Origin: Nitrospira sp.
Lineage (GTDB): Bacteria; Nitrospirota; Nitrospiria; Nitrospirales; Nitrospiraceae
Direction of reading: 5' to 3'
Assembly (NCBI GenBank): GCA_023248215.1
Contig: JAHFEW010000021.1
Span: 1-55,754 of the forward strand
Length of the DNA stretch: 55,754 nucleotides
This document shows, in pieces, positions 1-9,030 of the stretch. Under the pieces are notes generated by a model that was not told the origin of the DNA, did not search any database, and worked only from the letters and a program-made list of their open reading frames with translations. How positions within the stretch are numbered: the stretch's first letter is position 1; each line of letters opens with the position of its first letter. The position numbers were made by a program, and so were the translations under genes.

Positions 1-111
1 GAGCCAGCGGCTAATCTAACCCCCTCTTTTCCCTAGAGAATCCGGTAGAAGAGCGGTTTCTTGCGTCGACGCTTGAAACAGGGCCAGACTACCGACAAGG
101 GTGGTGTCACT

Positions 112-1287
112 TTGAGCAGCGGGCATCCACAACTCCTGGCGGAGATCAAGGGCGAGATTGCGGCGACGGGTCCGATGTCGTTCGCCCGCTTCATGGAACT
201 GGCCCTCTACCATCCGCGCTTCGGCTACTATGTTCGCCCTATCGACGATCCGACCAAGGAGCGCATCGGATGGTCGGGTGACTTCTATACCAGCTCGGAT
301 GTGCATCCGATTCTCGGGCAGGCCCTGGCGAAACAGGTACAGCAACTCGATGCACTCCTCGGGCACCCGAATCCCTTCACCGTGGTGGAGATGGGATCAG
401 GCAAGGGATTGCTGGCGCGGGATTTCCTCGCCACCTGTCAAAACGCTCCCGCGAACCTCGGTGACCGCCTCCGCTACATTTTGATCGAGCGCAGCGCGTC
501 GATGCGCACACTTCAACACGACTCCCTGGCCCCTTGGATCGGACAGACCGGTCGAGTGGCCTGGCTCGATCGCCTGGAGGATCTGCCGCCGGACAGCGTC
601 ACCGGACTCTTCTTGTCCAATGAGCTGGTGGATGCCTTTCCTGTGCATCGCATCGCCGTGATCGACGGCCGGCCGCAAGAGGTCTATGTCGATTATTGTG
701 AGGAACGATTCAGTGAGGTCTACCGCCCTCTGTCCGACGAACTGGCGACCTATTTGCGGGAGGGCGGGATCAGCCTGCCGGATGGGTATCGGACGGAAAT
801 CAACCTCGACGCGATTCGTTGGATGAAACAGGTCGGTCAGATCATGGCTCGCGGCGCTGTCATGACGATCGACTACGGCCATACATCCGAGGACCTCTAT
901 GGGCCGGACCGCAAAAACGGCACGTTCCTCTGCTACTCCCACCAAACCACCACGGAAGACGCATATGACCGGGTGGGTGAGCAGGACATGACCGCCCATG
1001 TGGACTTCACGGCCCTGGCGCAGGCTGGCCAACAGGCCGGGCTGGATGTGACAGGATTTACGAATCAGATGAGCTTTTTGATCGGACTGGGCGCGGAACA
1101 ATTGCTGGAATCGCTCCAGCCTGAATCGCCGGAGTTTTATGCCGCGATTCACCTGCTGCGACCGGAGGGCATGGGACGGACATTCAAGGTCCTGGTGCAG
1201 CACAAGGGCATGCCGAAGCCGGAACTGGACGGGTTGAAGTTTCAGCCATTCTTCGGGTCGATTTTAGCGGCTCAGTCGGCCGCATAA
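112..1287 (+). CDS. MidA/NDUFAF7-family SAM-dependent methyltransferase
   Basis: Predicted class I SAM-dependent methyltransferase of the MidA (DUF185) family. The mitochondrial homolog NDUFAF7 methylates an arginine of the 49-kDa complex I subunit during assembly. The N-terminal PMSFARFMELALYHP-type segment followed by GYY is typical of the family, and the glycine-rich SAM loop VEMGSGKG lies about 80 residues later. No ATG is available near the N-terminus. I prefer TTG at 112, which has AAGGGTGG about 7 bp upstream and gives a family-typical N-terminus. TTG at 61 is the alternative and would add 17 residues. The gene lies 73 bp upstream of nuoA in the same direction, so a role in maturing the NuoD domain encoded downstream is a reasonable inference. 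Family assignment is firm; the substrate is inferred. Confidence 0.85.
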   Translation: MSSGHPQLLAEIKGEIAATGPMSFARFMELALYHPRFGYYVRPIDDPTKERIGWSGDFYTSSDVHPILGQALAKQVQQLDALLGHPNPFTVVEMGSGKGLLARDFLATCQNAPANLGDRLRYILIERSASMRTLQHDSLAPWIGQTGRVAWLDRLEDLPPDSVTGLFLSNELVDAFPVHRIAVIDGRPQEVYVDYCEERFSEVYRPLSDELATYLREGGISLPDGYRTEINLDAIRWMKQVGQIMARGAVMTIDYGHTSEDLYGPDRKNGTFLCYSHQTTTEDAYDRVGEQDMTAHVDFTALAQAGQQAGLDVTGFTNQMSFLIGLGAEQLLESLQPESPEFYAAIHLLRPEGMGRTFKVLVQHKGMPKPELDGLKFQPFFGSILAAQSAA

Positions 1288-1324
1288 CCAGGGGCGGAAC
1301 GAAGGATGATTGCTATGATGTCCA

Positions 1325-1352
1325 CTCACGCCTCACGCCTCACGCCTCACGG
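1325..1352. repeat. Heptanucleotide array before nuoA (4 x CTCACGC)
   Basis: Four consecutive 7-bp units: CTCACGC at 1325, 1332 and 1339, then CTCACGG at 1346. The array ends 8 bp before the nuoA GTG start and occupies much of the 73-bp gap. An array of the same unit lies inside the coding sequence at 40377-40404. Confidence 0.85.
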
Positions 1353-1360
1353 GGGGTTCT

Positions 1361-1732
1361 GTGGGTAGCGAAGCCGCCCCGCTGAATTACATTCCGATTC
1401 TGATTTTTATCGTGATTGCGTTCGCCTTCGGCGCGGTCCAGCTGCTTCTCGGGCGGATTGTCCGGCCGAGCCGGCCCTATCGCGCCAAGCTCGCGCCCTA
1501 CGAGAGCGGCAGCCCCTTGTTCTCGGATGCCCGCGTGCAGTTTCCGATTCGGTATTACATCATTGCGATGCTGTTCGTGATTTTCGACATCGAAATCGTG
1601 TTCATGTTTCCTTGGGCCGTCGCATTCAAGAAGCTGGGGCTGGTAGGCTTGGTGGAGATGATCGTGTTCATCGGCATCCTGGTCGTCGGGTTCTGGTATG
1701 CCTGGAAAAAAGGGGCGTTGGAATGGGACTGA
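1361..1732 (+). CDS. nuoA: NADH-quinone oxidoreductase subunit A (NuoA)
   Basis: Small membrane subunit of respiratory complex I, 123 residues, the usual length. It has three predicted transmembrane helices (about residues 9-30, 64-85 and 93-115). Between helices 1 and 2 lies the conserved loop with the YESG motif at about 46-49; in complex I this loop lies near the quinone channel at the junction of the hydrophilic and membrane arms. The start is GTG at 1361 after a GGGGGG tract. It is the first subunit gene of the nuo operon, and the heptamer array lies immediately upstream. Confidence 0.95.
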   Translation: MGSEAAPLNYIPILIFIVIAFAFGAVQLLLGRIVRPSRPYRAKLAPYESGSPLFSDARVQFPIRYYIIAMLFVIFDIEIVFMFPWAVAFKKLGLVGLVEMIVFIGILVVGFWYAWKKGALEWD

Positions 1733-1859
1733 GCGTGACGGGGACTATCAGTCAGCCCTTCGTGCTCGCGGAACGCGCGCCTGAGAAGGCCTCGTTCGAC
1801 GCGCGCAGCGAAGGGCAGACCGCTCATCCCCTCCAACTGGGGAGAGAAAGGAAAAGGCT

Positions 1860-2339
1860 GTGAGCTTTTTAGAGCGTCAGCTGGATGCCAATATCATGAC
1901 GACGAATCTCGATGCCGTCGTCTGTTGGGCGCGCAAATCCTCCTTGTGGCCGATGACGTTCGGCCTAGCCTGTTGCGCCATCGAAATGATCGCGAGCGTG
2001 TCGTCGCGCTACGACCTCGATCGATTCGGCGCCGGTGTCTTCCGCGCGTCGCCTCGCCAATCAGACTTGATGATCGTGGCTGGGACAGTCTGTCGGAAGA
2101 TGGCGCCGGTCATCCGCCGGATCTACGACCAGATGCCGGAACCGCGTTATGTCATCTCCATGGGATCCTGCGCCACCTCCGGCAATCACTACAACAGTTA
2201 CGCCGTGGTCCAGGGAGTGGACCAGATCGTGCCGGTCGACGTCTATATTGCCGGCTGCCCGCCGCGCCCGGAAGCATTGCTGGACGGTCTGTTGAAACTG
2301 CAGGAAAAAATTCAGCGCGAAAGAGTATTCGTAAAGTGA
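1860..2339 (+). CDS. nuoB: NADH-quinone oxidoreductase subunit B (NuoB)
   Basis: Subunit of the quinone-proximal connecting module that carries the terminal iron-sulfur cluster N2. The ligands are visible as the tandem Cys38-Cys39 (GLACCAIEM), Cys104 (GSCATSG) and Cys133 (GCPPRPE). At 159 residues the length is normal. The start is GTG at 1860, preceded by GAGAAAGGAAAAGG, which serves as a purine-rich ribosome binding site. The 127-bp gap from nuoA is GC-rich. It is one of only two nuo gaps longer than 70 bp in which I see no heptamer array, the other being nuoI-nuoJ. Confidence 0.96.
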   Translation: MSFLERQLDANIMTTNLDAVVCWARKSSLWPMTFGLACCAIEMIASVSSRYDLDRFGAGVFRASPRQSDLMIVAGTVCRKMAPVIRRIYDQMPEPRYVISMGSCATSGNHYNSYAVVQGVDQIVPVDVYIAGCPPRPEALLDGLLKLQEKIQRERVFVK

Positions 2340-2407
2340 GTCAGGCAGACAGTAGATGTTCGATGGCAGCCAGAAGGAAGTTTTGCCTGCGAGCGTCGGC
2401 CGCGCTT

Positions 2408-2442
2408 GCCATCAGCTATAGGCCATAAGCCCTCGGCTCTTT
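2408..2442. repeat. Heptanucleotide array before nuoCD (5 units, GCCATAA type)
   Basis: Five adjacent 7-bp units: GCCATCA 2408, GCTATAG 2415, GCCATAA 2422, GCCCTCG 2429, GCTCTTT 2436. The last unit is identical to the last unit of the array before nuoF (4902-4908), and the units share the GCCATNN consensus of that array. It ends 7 bp before the nuoCD ATG. Confidence 0.8.
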
Positions 2443-2449
2443 GAGAAAG

Positions 2450-4201
2450 ATGCAACCGCTGCTTGAACGACTGATGACCGCATTTCCCGACGCCATCCGT
2501 GCCGTTGAGGTGGACACCGCGCGAAACGAGGTGACGGCCCGCGTGGCCGCCGCTCGGATCGTCGACATTGCGCGTTGGCTGCACGACACACCGGAGGCGT
2601 CGTTCGACCATATCACCGACATTTGCTCGGTGGATTATCCCGACGACCCGGAACGCTTTGAGGTCGTGTATCAACTGCTCTCGCTGCCACACCGCCGACG
2701 CATCAGGCTGAAGGCGCGCGTGACCGAGGATGCCCCGGAAATCGCCTCCGTCACCGGTATCTGGAAAGGCGCCGAGTTCATGGAGCGTGAGGTCTACGAT
2801 CTGATGGGCATCATCTTCGTGGGGCACCCCGATCTTCGCCGCATCCTCTTGCCGGAAGACTATGAGGAAGGCCATCCACTGCGGAAAGATTTCCCGACCG
2901 AAGGGCGAGGCTGGCGTAGCTCCTTTCCGTTTATTCCGCGCTTGGACGAAACACCCGAGGAGCAAACGGAAGGGGAGGTCACCGACAAAGAGAAACAGGC
3001 CTTCCTCGCCACCGCACCTGCGGGAGGCACGCGCCGGCGGGAAGAGTTGCTGCTGAACATGGGCCCGCAGCACCCCAGCACACACGGCGTGCTCCGGGTC
3101 GTGTTGGAATTGGACGGCGAACGGATCGTGAAGGCCACCCCGGACCTTGGTTATCTGCACCGCGGGGTCGAGAAGCTCGCGGAAGGCCTCCACTACATGC
3201 AGATCATTCCGCACACCGACCGACTCGACTATGTCTGTGCCATGACAAATAACTACGCATACGTGCGCGCGGTGGAAAAACTTCTGGATATCACGGTGCC
3301 TGAACGGGCGGAATACGTCCGCACCCTCGTCGCGGAGATGCAACGGATTATCGGGCACTTGTTCTGGCTGGGCACCCAAGCACTCGACATCGGAGCCATG
3401 ACCGTTTTCTTTTGGACCTTTCGCGAACGCGAAGTGCTGTTGGATATGTTCGAAAAGCTGTGCGGCGCGCGCCTGACCTTGAACTACTTCCGCATCGGCG
3501 GGGTGGACAGTGACTTCACTCCCGATCTGGTCACTCGCCTGAAGGCGTTTCTGCAGACGTTTCCCGACAAGGTCAACGAGTACAATCAGCTGCTTCTATC
3601 CAACCGGATTTGGGTGGGACGGACGAGAAACGTGGCCGTGATTTCGGCGGAAGACGCGATCAATTTTGGGCTCACCGGCCCGACGCTGCGTGGATCAGGC
3701 GTCGACTACGACGTGCGCAAGTATGAACCCTACGGGGTCTACGACAAAGTCGAGTGGGAAGTGCCCGTCGGCAAACAGGGCGACACCTACGATCGATACT
3801 GGGTGCGCATGGAGGAAATGCGGCAAAGCGCGCGCATCATCGCGCAATGCCTCGACCAGATGCCGGAGGGGCCGATCATGGCGGATGTGCCGCACGTGAT
3901 TCCCCCACCCAAGGCCAAGGTCATGCGCGACATGGAGAGCCTGATTCACCACTTTATTATTTTCACGCAGGGGTTCAAGCCGCCGAAGGGCGAAACCTAC
4001 TGCGGCACGGAAGCCCCCAAGGGCGAGCTCGGCTTCTTCATCGTCAGCGACGGAAGCCCGCGGCCCTACCGACTGAAAATTCGCGCCCCGTCGTTCATTC
4101 ACATGGGCGCGTTCGACCACATGGCCCGCGGTTACTTGATCTCGGACATCATCACGATCTTCGGGACGTACGACATCGTGATGGGAGAATGTGATAGATA
4201 A
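2450..4201 (+). CDS. nuoCD: Fused NADH-quinone oxidoreductase subunits C and D (NuoCD)
   Basis: Natural fusion of the 30-kDa (NuoC, about residues 1-170) and 49-kDa (NuoD, from about residue 195) subunits, 583 residues, as in E. coli. The NuoD half starts around the GPQHPSTHG motif, whose histidine lies in the quinone site. It ends with an IFGTYDIVMGECDR tail that matches the conserved C-terminus of the family. An arginine follows in HGVLR, the position I believe corresponds to the NDUFAF7 target, which is relevant to the methyltransferase upstream. I chose ATG at 2450. TTG at 2441 is in frame but overlaps the end of the repeat array and has no ribosome binding site. Confidence 0.95.
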   Translation: MQPLLERLMTAFPDAIRAVEVDTARNEVTARVAAARIVDIARWLHDTPEASFDHITDICSVDYPDDPERFEVVYQLLSLPHRRRIRLKARVTEDAPEIASVTGIWKGAEFMEREVYDLMGIIFVGHPDLRRILLPEDYEEGHPLRKDFPTEGRGWRSSFPFIPRLDETPEEQTEGEVTDKEKQAFLATAPAGGTRRREELLLNMGPQHPSTHGVLRVVLELDGERIVKATPDLGYLHRGVEKLAEGLHYMQIIPHTDRLDYVCAMTNNYAYVRAVEKLLDITVPERAEYVRTLVAEMQRIIGHLFWLGTQALDIGAMTVFFWTFREREVLLDMFEKLCGARLTLNYFRIGGVDSDFTPDLVTRLKAFLQTFPDKVNEYNQLLLSNRIWVGRTRNVAVISAEDAINFGLTGPTLRGSGVDYDVRKYEPYGVYDKVEWEVPVGKQGDTYDRYWVRMEEMRQSARIIAQCLDQMPEGPIMADVPHVIPPPKAKVMRDMESLIHHFIIFTQGFKPPKGETYCGTEAPKGELGFFIVSDGSPRPYRLKIRAPSFIHMGAFDHMARGYLISDIITIFGTYDIVMGECDR

Positions 4202-4204
4202 ATT

Positions 4205-4278
4205 TTCAATGATGAATGCGCAATGTTCAATTCAAGATTGAGCATTGAAAATTGAGCATTGAGCATTAAACATTGGAG
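4205..4278. repeat. Two-armed heptanucleotide array before nuoE
   Basis: Left arm at 4205-4232 with units TTCAATG, ATGAATG, CGCAATG and TTCAATT. After 4 bp comes a right arm at 4237-4278 with units ATTGAGC, ATTGAAA, ATTGAGC, ATTGAGC, ATTAAAC and ATTGGAG. The right-arm units are close to the reverse complement of the left-arm units, so the transcript could form a long imperfect stem with 7-bp periodicity. It fills most of the 94-bp nuoCD-nuoE gap. Confidence 0.85.
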
Positions 4279-4295
4279 AGTGCCTGAGATACCCA

Positions 4296-4826
4296 ATGCT
4301 ACAAACGACGCACAAGGCAGAAATCGACGATATTCTGAGCCGCTATCCGGTGAGGCGGTCGGCGCTGTTGCCCCTGCTGTACCTCGCCCAGCGCGAACAG
4401 GGCTACATCACGGAATCGGCCATGCAGGAAATCGCCGGGATATTGAAGCTGACCCCGCCGCAGGTGTATGAGACAGCCACGTTTTATACGATGTTGAACC
4501 TGAAGCCGGTGGGGAGGTTCCACATTCAGGTGTGCAAATCGCTGATGTGCGCGCTCGTCGGCTCGGATACCCTCATCGGGTGGATCGGCAGGAAGCTCGG
4601 CATCAAACCAGGTGAGACGACGGCGGACAAACTGTTCACGTTGAGCGCCGTGGAATGTCTGGCCGCCTGCGGGACCGCCCCGATGATGCAGATCAACGAC
4701 GACTACTATGAGCGGCTGACCGAAGACAAACTCGATCGCATCTTGGCTGATTTGCGACAGACCGGCGCCTCGGCGCTGAAGACCGGCCCCTTTATGTGGC
4801 CTGAACCGAACGGAACAAGACAATAG
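4296..4826 (+). CDS. nuoE: NADH-quinone oxidoreductase subunit E (NuoE)
   Basis: Thioredoxin-fold subunit of the NADH dehydrogenase module, binding the [2Fe-2S] cluster N1a. The four ligands are Cys80 and Cys85 (CKSLMC) and Cys121 and Cys125 (CLAAC). At 176 residues the length is normal, with a short variable C-terminal tail. The start is ATG at 4296; the only nearby purine-rich stretch, GGAGAG, is about 15 bp upstream, so the ribosome binding site is weak. The gene lies between two heptamer-repeat gaps. Presence of nuoE, F and G means this operon encodes the NADH-oxidising form of complex I rather than a ferredoxin-dependent 11-subunit form. Confidence 0.95.
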   Translation: MLQTTHKAEIDDILSRYPVRRSALLPLLYLAQREQGYITESAMQEIAGILKLTPPQVYETATFYTMLNLKPVGRFHIQVCKSLMCALVGSDTLIGWIGRKLGIKPGETTADKLFTLSAVECLAACGTAPMMQINDDYYERLTEDKLDRILADLRQTGASALKTGPFMWPEPNGTRQ

Positions 4827-4830
4827 GAGC

Positions 4831-4908
4831 ATAGGGCTGATGGCTTATGGCACAAACAAATCCTCTGCCTTTTGCCATAGGCCATACGCTATAAGCCATT
4901 AGCTCTTT
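4831..4908. repeat. Two-armed heptanucleotide array before nuoF
   Basis: Left arm: ATAGGGC 4831, TGATGGC 4838, TTATGGC 4845. After a 22-bp spacer comes the right arm: GCCATAG 4874, GCCATAC 4881, GCTATAA 4888, GCCATTA 4895, GCTCTTT 4902. The right-arm GCCATNN units are the reverse complement of the left-arm NNATGGC units, so the RNA can fold as a hairpin. It ends 12 bp before the nuoF ATG. Confidence 0.85.
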
Positions 4909-4920
4909 GCACGAAATCTC

Positions 4921-6228
4921 ATGGCCAATTACGAACCGATTCTTCTCAAGAACATGCTGCAACCCGGGTATACGGGTTCGCTGGCGGACTATGAGCGCGC
5001 AGGCGGATACCAGGCGTTGCGGAAGGTCCTGGGCAAGGTCAGCCCCTCAGATGTGACCGCCGTAGTCATGAAATCGGGCTTACGCGGACGCGGCGGCGCC
5101 GGATTTCCGACCGGAGTCAAATGGGGATTTCTCCCCAAGGACTACCAGGGGCCGCGCTACCTCTGCTGCAATGCCGACGAAAGTGAACCGGGCACGTTCA
5201 AAGATCGCCAGCTGATCGAGCGTGATCCACACCAATTAATCGAAGGTATTTTGATCGCCTGTTACGCCATCGGCGCCGCCAGTGCCTACATTTATATTCG
5301 CGGCGAATTTGTCCTCGGGGCCAAGATCCTCGAACAGGCGATCGGAGAAGCCCGTGCTGCCGGCTATGTCGGCAAGAATATTCTCGGCAGCAACAGCACC
5401 ATCGACGTCTGGGTCCACCGCGGAGCCGGCGCCTATATATGCGGCGAGGAAACGGCCCTCCTGGAATCGCTCGAAGGTAAACGCGGCCTCCCGCGCGTGA
5501 AGCCGCCGTTTCCGGCCACACACGGGCTCTATGACAAGCCGACCGTGGTGAACAACGTTGAGACCCTGGCCAATCTGCCGCACATCATGACCCGCGGCGC
5601 CGAATGGTTTGCGTCGATCGGCTCTCCGCCAAAGAGCACCGGCACCCGAGTCTTTTGCGTGAGCGGCCATGTGGCGCGGCCCGGCAATTACGAAGTCCCG
5701 ATGGGCATCACCTTCCGCGAGTTGATTTACGAACAGGCCGGCGGCATGCGGTCGGACAAGAAGCTCAAGGCCTTCATTCCCGGAGGAGCGTCCGCGCCCT
5801 TTCTGACCCCCGATCATCTGGACGTCAAATTGGATTTTGAATCGGTGGCGCAGGCTGGATCGATGTTGGGTTCGGGCGGCGTCACGGTGATGGAAGAAGG
5901 CACCGACATGGTGTGGGCCGCATTGCGCCTGATGGAGTTTTTCTATCACGAGTCCTGCGGCAAGTGCAGTCCCTGCCGGGAGGGCAGCTCCTGGCTCGTG
6001 CAGATCATGCGCAGGATCGTCAATAAGCGCGGGCAGATGTCCGACCTTGAAACCCTGACCGACCTGTGCAAAAACATCGCCGGGCGTACGGTCTGCGCGT
6101 TCGGAGACGCCGAGGTGTCCCCGATTATGAGCACGCTCAAACATTGGCGGCACGAGTATGTCACCTTGATCCATGCAGCCGAGACGGCGAACTTGATACG
6201 GCCGGAACCGGCGGGAGCCAAACATTGA
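4921..6228 (+). CDS. nuoF: NADH-quinone oxidoreductase subunit F (NuoF)
   Basis: NADH- and FMN-binding subunit of complex I, 435 residues. The glycine-rich RGRGGAGFPTG segment (about residues 56-66) is the nucleotide/FMN-binding loop. The [4Fe-4S] cluster N3 ligands are Cys346, Cys349 and Cys352 (CGKCSPC) and Cys392. Start ATG at 4921. It receives hydride from NADH and passes electrons to the NuoE and NuoG clusters. A further repeat-filled gap separates it from nuoG. Confidence 0.97.
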   Translation: MANYEPILLKNMLQPGYTGSLADYERAGGYQALRKVLGKVSPSDVTAVVMKSGLRGRGGAGFPTGVKWGFLPKDYQGPRYLCCNADESEPGTFKDRQLIERDPHQLIEGILIACYAIGAASAYIYIRGEFVLGAKILEQAIGEARAAGYVGKNILGSNSTIDVWVHRGAGAYICGEETALLESLEGKRGLPRVKPPFPATHGLYDKPTVVNNVETLANLPHIMTRGAEWFASIGSPPKSTGTRVFCVSGHVARPGNYEVPMGITFRELIYEQAGGMRSDKKLKAFIPGGASAPFLTPDHLDVKLDFESVAQAGSMLGSGGVTVMEEGTDMVWAALRLMEFFYHESCGKCSPCREGSSWLVQIMRRIVNKRGQMSDLETLTDLCKNIAGRTVCAFGDAEVSPIMSTLKHWRHEYVTLIHAAETANLIRPEPAGAKH

Positions 6229-6264
6229 GGTCTTTCGTGAAGCGCACTCGTTTCTCCAAGAAAT

Positions 6265-6320
6265 GTTCAATGCTCAATTCTCAGTGCTCAATTGAACATT
6301 CAACATTGAACATTGAACAT
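6265..6320. repeat. Two-armed heptanucleotide array before nuoG (8 units)
   Basis: Eight contiguous 7-bp units. The first four are GTTCAAT 6265, GCTCAAT 6272, TCTCAGT 6279 and GCTCAAT 6286. The next four are TGAACAT 6293, TCAACAT 6300, TGAACAT 6307 and TGAACAT 6314. The second half is the reverse complement of the first (ATTGAAC versus GTTCAAT), which gives a perfect two-armed design without spacer. The end of the array supplies an in-frame TTG (6313) and ATG (6319) upstream of the nuoG start I chose. Confidence 0.88.
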
Positions 6321-6336
6321 GAGAGCTGTTCACACG

Positions 6337-9006
6337 ATGCCTGATCCAACAACAGAAACAGTTCGCCTCACGATCGACGGCACCACGGTCGCGGTCCCCA
6401 AGGGCACACTCGTCATCGAGGCGGCCCGGCGTATGGGCGTGATGATTCCGCATTTCTGTTACCACCCCAAGCTGAAGCCGGACGCCAACTGCCGGATGTG
6501 CCTCGTGGAAGTCGAGAAGATGCCGAAGCTGCAGACCGCCTGCAGCACACCGGTCGCCGAAGGCATGGCCGTGCGGACTGCCACCACCGTCGTGGACGAT
6601 GCCCACAAATCGGTCTTGGAATTCATCTTGGCGAACCATCCACTCGATTGCCCGGTGTGCGACCAGGGCGGCAAGTGCGACCTCCAAGACTTCTCGCATC
6701 AATATACGCCGACGACCAGCCGCTTTACGGAAACCAAACGCATCTTCCAGAAGGAATACTTCAGCCCCCTCATTGAAACGCAGATGAATCGCTGCGTGCA
6801 ATGTTTGCGCTGTGTCCGATATTGCGACGAAATCATGGACGTCAAAGCGCTGGCTCCGGTCGGACGCGGCACCATGACCGAGATCAAGCATTTCGCCGCC
6901 CATCAGCTCGACTGCGAATTTTGCGGCGGCTGCATCCAGATCTGTCCGGTCGGCGCCATCACGAGCCGGCTGTCCATGTATGAATACCGTCCCTGGATGC
7001 TCAAGCGGGCCGATACAATTTGTACCTTCTGCGGCGACGGCTGTCGCATCACCGTACAGACGAAGGGCAACGAGCTGATCGAGGTGAACTCTGCGCATGG
7101 AGCCGGCCGTAACAATGGCGACCTCTGCGCCCGTGGCTTCTTCGGTTTTCATGCCACCAGCCATCCCGACCGCCTCACTCACCCGTTGATCCGCCGCAAT
7201 GGAGCATTGGTCGAGGCCACGTGGGAAGACGCATTGGAATATGTTGCCGAACAGGCCACCCGTCTGAAGCTGGCCCACGGCCCTGATGCATTCGGGGGTC
7301 TCATCTCCTCCCGTTGCACCAACGAAGACCTCTACGTGTTCCAAAAGTTCATGCGCCTGGTGATCGGGACCAATCGGATCGACAGCAGCGCTCGTTATGG
7401 ACAGGTGAATGGCGTGCAGGCCTTGCGCCGGGTTCAAGGCACCCACCGCTGGACCATCGCCTTTGAGGACATCGTCACCGCTGATGCCCTACTCTTAGTC
7501 GGCACCAACATCACCGAGACCAGCCCGATCACCGGTCTCAAGGTCAAGGAAGCCGTCAAGAAACGGCAGGCGACACTCGTCACGATGGAAACGCTGCAAC
7601 CGGCTGTCGACACCCTGAGTAATATCGTCAACCTGGCCGCTCAGCATTTCCCGACGCATCCCACGCAATTCGGGAATACCGTCATCGGATTGATCAAGGC
7701 CGTCATCGCACACAACCTGGTCGATGCCACCATTGCCCAGCAGGCGCCGGCGTTCGTGCAACGCCTCACCGCCACGCTGCAGGCCTCCTCCTGGGAAGCT
7801 TTGGAATCGGCCACCGGTCAGACGCGATCCCAGTGGACGGAGACCGCGCAGACATTGGCCGCGGCGAAGCGATTGGTCATCCTGGTGGGAAATGGCGTGT
7901 TGCGTCAGCCTGGCGGACAGGGCACGACCACGAATCTCCTGGACCTGCTGATCCTCCTCGGCAAACTCGACCAGCCAGGTTGCGGGCTCGGTCCGCTCGC
8001 TGAAGAGAACAACGATCAAGGCGCGGTCGAAATGGGCGCCGTGGCCGAATTTTTCCCAGGCCCTGCGCCTCTCAATGACCAGGTCGTCCGCGAACGCATC
8101 GCGGCAGTGTGGCGCGAAGAATTGCCTCGTACCCCCGGTGCCTCGCTGACCAACATGCTGGCCGCTGCCAACAAAAGCACCATCAAGATGCTGTTTGTCG
8201 TCGGGGAAAACCCGGTCGGCACCCTGCCCGCTGCGGCCCAAGCCAAAGAAGCCCTGGCGAAACTGGAACTGTTGGTCTGCCAGGAGTTATTCCTCACCGA
8301 AACCGCTGCGATGGCCCATGTGGTGCTGCCAGCCTGCTCGTACATGGAAAAAAACGGCACCTTCACGAACTCCGAAGGGCATGTCCAAGCCGTCCGCCAA
8401 GCGATCGATCCGGTGGGTGACAGCCGTCCAGACTGGGAAATGTTCTCGGCCCTCTCGGTGCTGATGGGCTCGCCTCTCGAATACGGAGATGCACGGGAAA
8501 TCCTGAAAGAGATTCGGAGTGTCATCCCTGGTTATGGCCTGCTGGGACCGACACCGACTCCACCCAAAGTGGACCACACGACATTGACCCGTTATCTGAC
8601 AGAAGGTTTTGCAGCGGATGTGACGGCACGCTACGCCCTCACCCCGCCTTCACGGAGAGGCGACAACCAGTTCACCCTCATGTTCGTCCAAACGCTGTTT
8701 CACTCCGGAAAACTGTCGACACGCTCCAAGGGACTCCTCCAATTGCAGCAGGAGGGGTTTCTCTCGATCAATCCGGAGGATGCAACCAGACTGGGCCTGA
8801 CGGACGGGGGACAGGTTCGGATTTCGAACGCGCGCGGGACCGTGACCACGACCGTGAAGGTGCGCGAGCGTGTGCCTGTCGGAGTGCTATGGTTCCCGGA
8901 ACATTTCGATGGCGAGGCCAAACAGCTCGCCGACTGGACGATTGATCCCCAGACTCAAATCCCCTATTTTAAGCTCGCGCACGTGTCTCTCGCGAAGGTC
9001 TCGTAG
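6337..9006 (+). CDS. nuoG: NADH-quinone oxidoreductase subunit G (NuoG)
   Basis: Largest hydrophilic complex I subunit, 889 residues. In order there is an N-terminal [2Fe-2S] domain (Cys41, 52, 55, 69; N1b), a His-Cys3 [4Fe-4S] site (His101, Cys105, 108, 114; N5), and paired CxxCxxC motifs around 153-163 and 193-203 (N4). An N7-type site (Cys229, 232, 236, 264) opens the molybdopterin-oxidoreductase-like domain that fills the rest. N7 is lost in many lineages but complete here. I chose ATG at 6337, with GAGAG about 11 bp upstream. ATG 6319 and TTG 6313 are in frame but lie in repeat sequence. nuoH follows after 24 bp. Confidence 0.95.
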   Translation: MPDPTTETVRLTIDGTTVAVPKGTLVIEAARRMGVMIPHFCYHPKLKPDANCRMCLVEVEKMPKLQTACSTPVAEGMAVRTATTVVDDAHKSVLEFILANHPLDCPVCDQGGKCDLQDFSHQYTPTTSRFTETKRIFQKEYFSPLIETQMNRCVQCLRCVRYCDEIMDVKALAPVGRGTMTEIKHFAAHQLDCEFCGGCIQICPVGAITSRLSMYEYRPWMLKRADTICTFCGDGCRITVQTKGNELIEVNSAHGAGRNNGDLCARGFFGFHATSHPDRLTHPLIRRNGALVEATWEDALEYVAEQATRLKLAHGPDAFGGLISSRCTNEDLYVFQKFMRLVIGTNRIDSSARYGQVNGVQALRRVQGTHRWTIAFEDIVTADALLLVGTNITETSPITGLKVKEAVKKRQATLVTMETLQPAVDTLSNIVNLAAQHFPTHPTQFGNTVIGLIKAVIAHNLVDATIAQQAPAFVQRLTATLQASSWEALESATGQTRSQWTETAQTLAAAKRLVILVGNGVLRQPGGQGTTTNLLDLLILLGKLDQPGCGLGPLAEENNDQGAVEMGAVAEFFPGPAPLNDQVVRERIAAVWREELPRTPGASLTNMLAAANKSTIKMLFVVGENPVGTLPAAAQAKEALAKLELLVCQELFLTETAAMAHVVLPACSYMEKNGTFTNSEGHVQAVRQAIDPVGDSRPDWEMFSALSVLMGSPLEYGDAREILKEIRSVIPGYGLLGPTPTPPKVDHTTLTRYLTEGFAADVTARYALTPPSRRGDNQFTLMFVQTLFHSGKLSTRSKGLLQLQQEGFLSINPEDATRLGLTDGGQVRISNARGTVTTTVKVRERVPVGVLWFPEHFDGEAKQLADWTIDPQTQIPYFKLAHVSLAKVS

Positions 9007-9030
9007 GACGGGACGAGGAGTATTGTCGTT

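Noticed and set aside
1733-1859. Heptamer array in the nuoA-nuoB gap
   Set aside because: I looked for period-7 units and found only GC-rich sequence with short partial repeats that do not keep the 7-bp register.
2312-3379. Long open frame on the minus strand (355 codons)
   Set aside because: It lies antisense to nuoCD, has no recognisable motif, and long antisense frames are expected in GC-rich coding DNA.
4205-6320. Possible CRISPR arrays suggested by the regular repeats
   Set aside because: Units are 7 bp and contiguous without unique spacers, and no cas genes are present.
6274-7446. Minus-strand open frame of 390 codons
   Set aside because: Antisense shadow of nuoG with low-complexity composition and no family resemblance.
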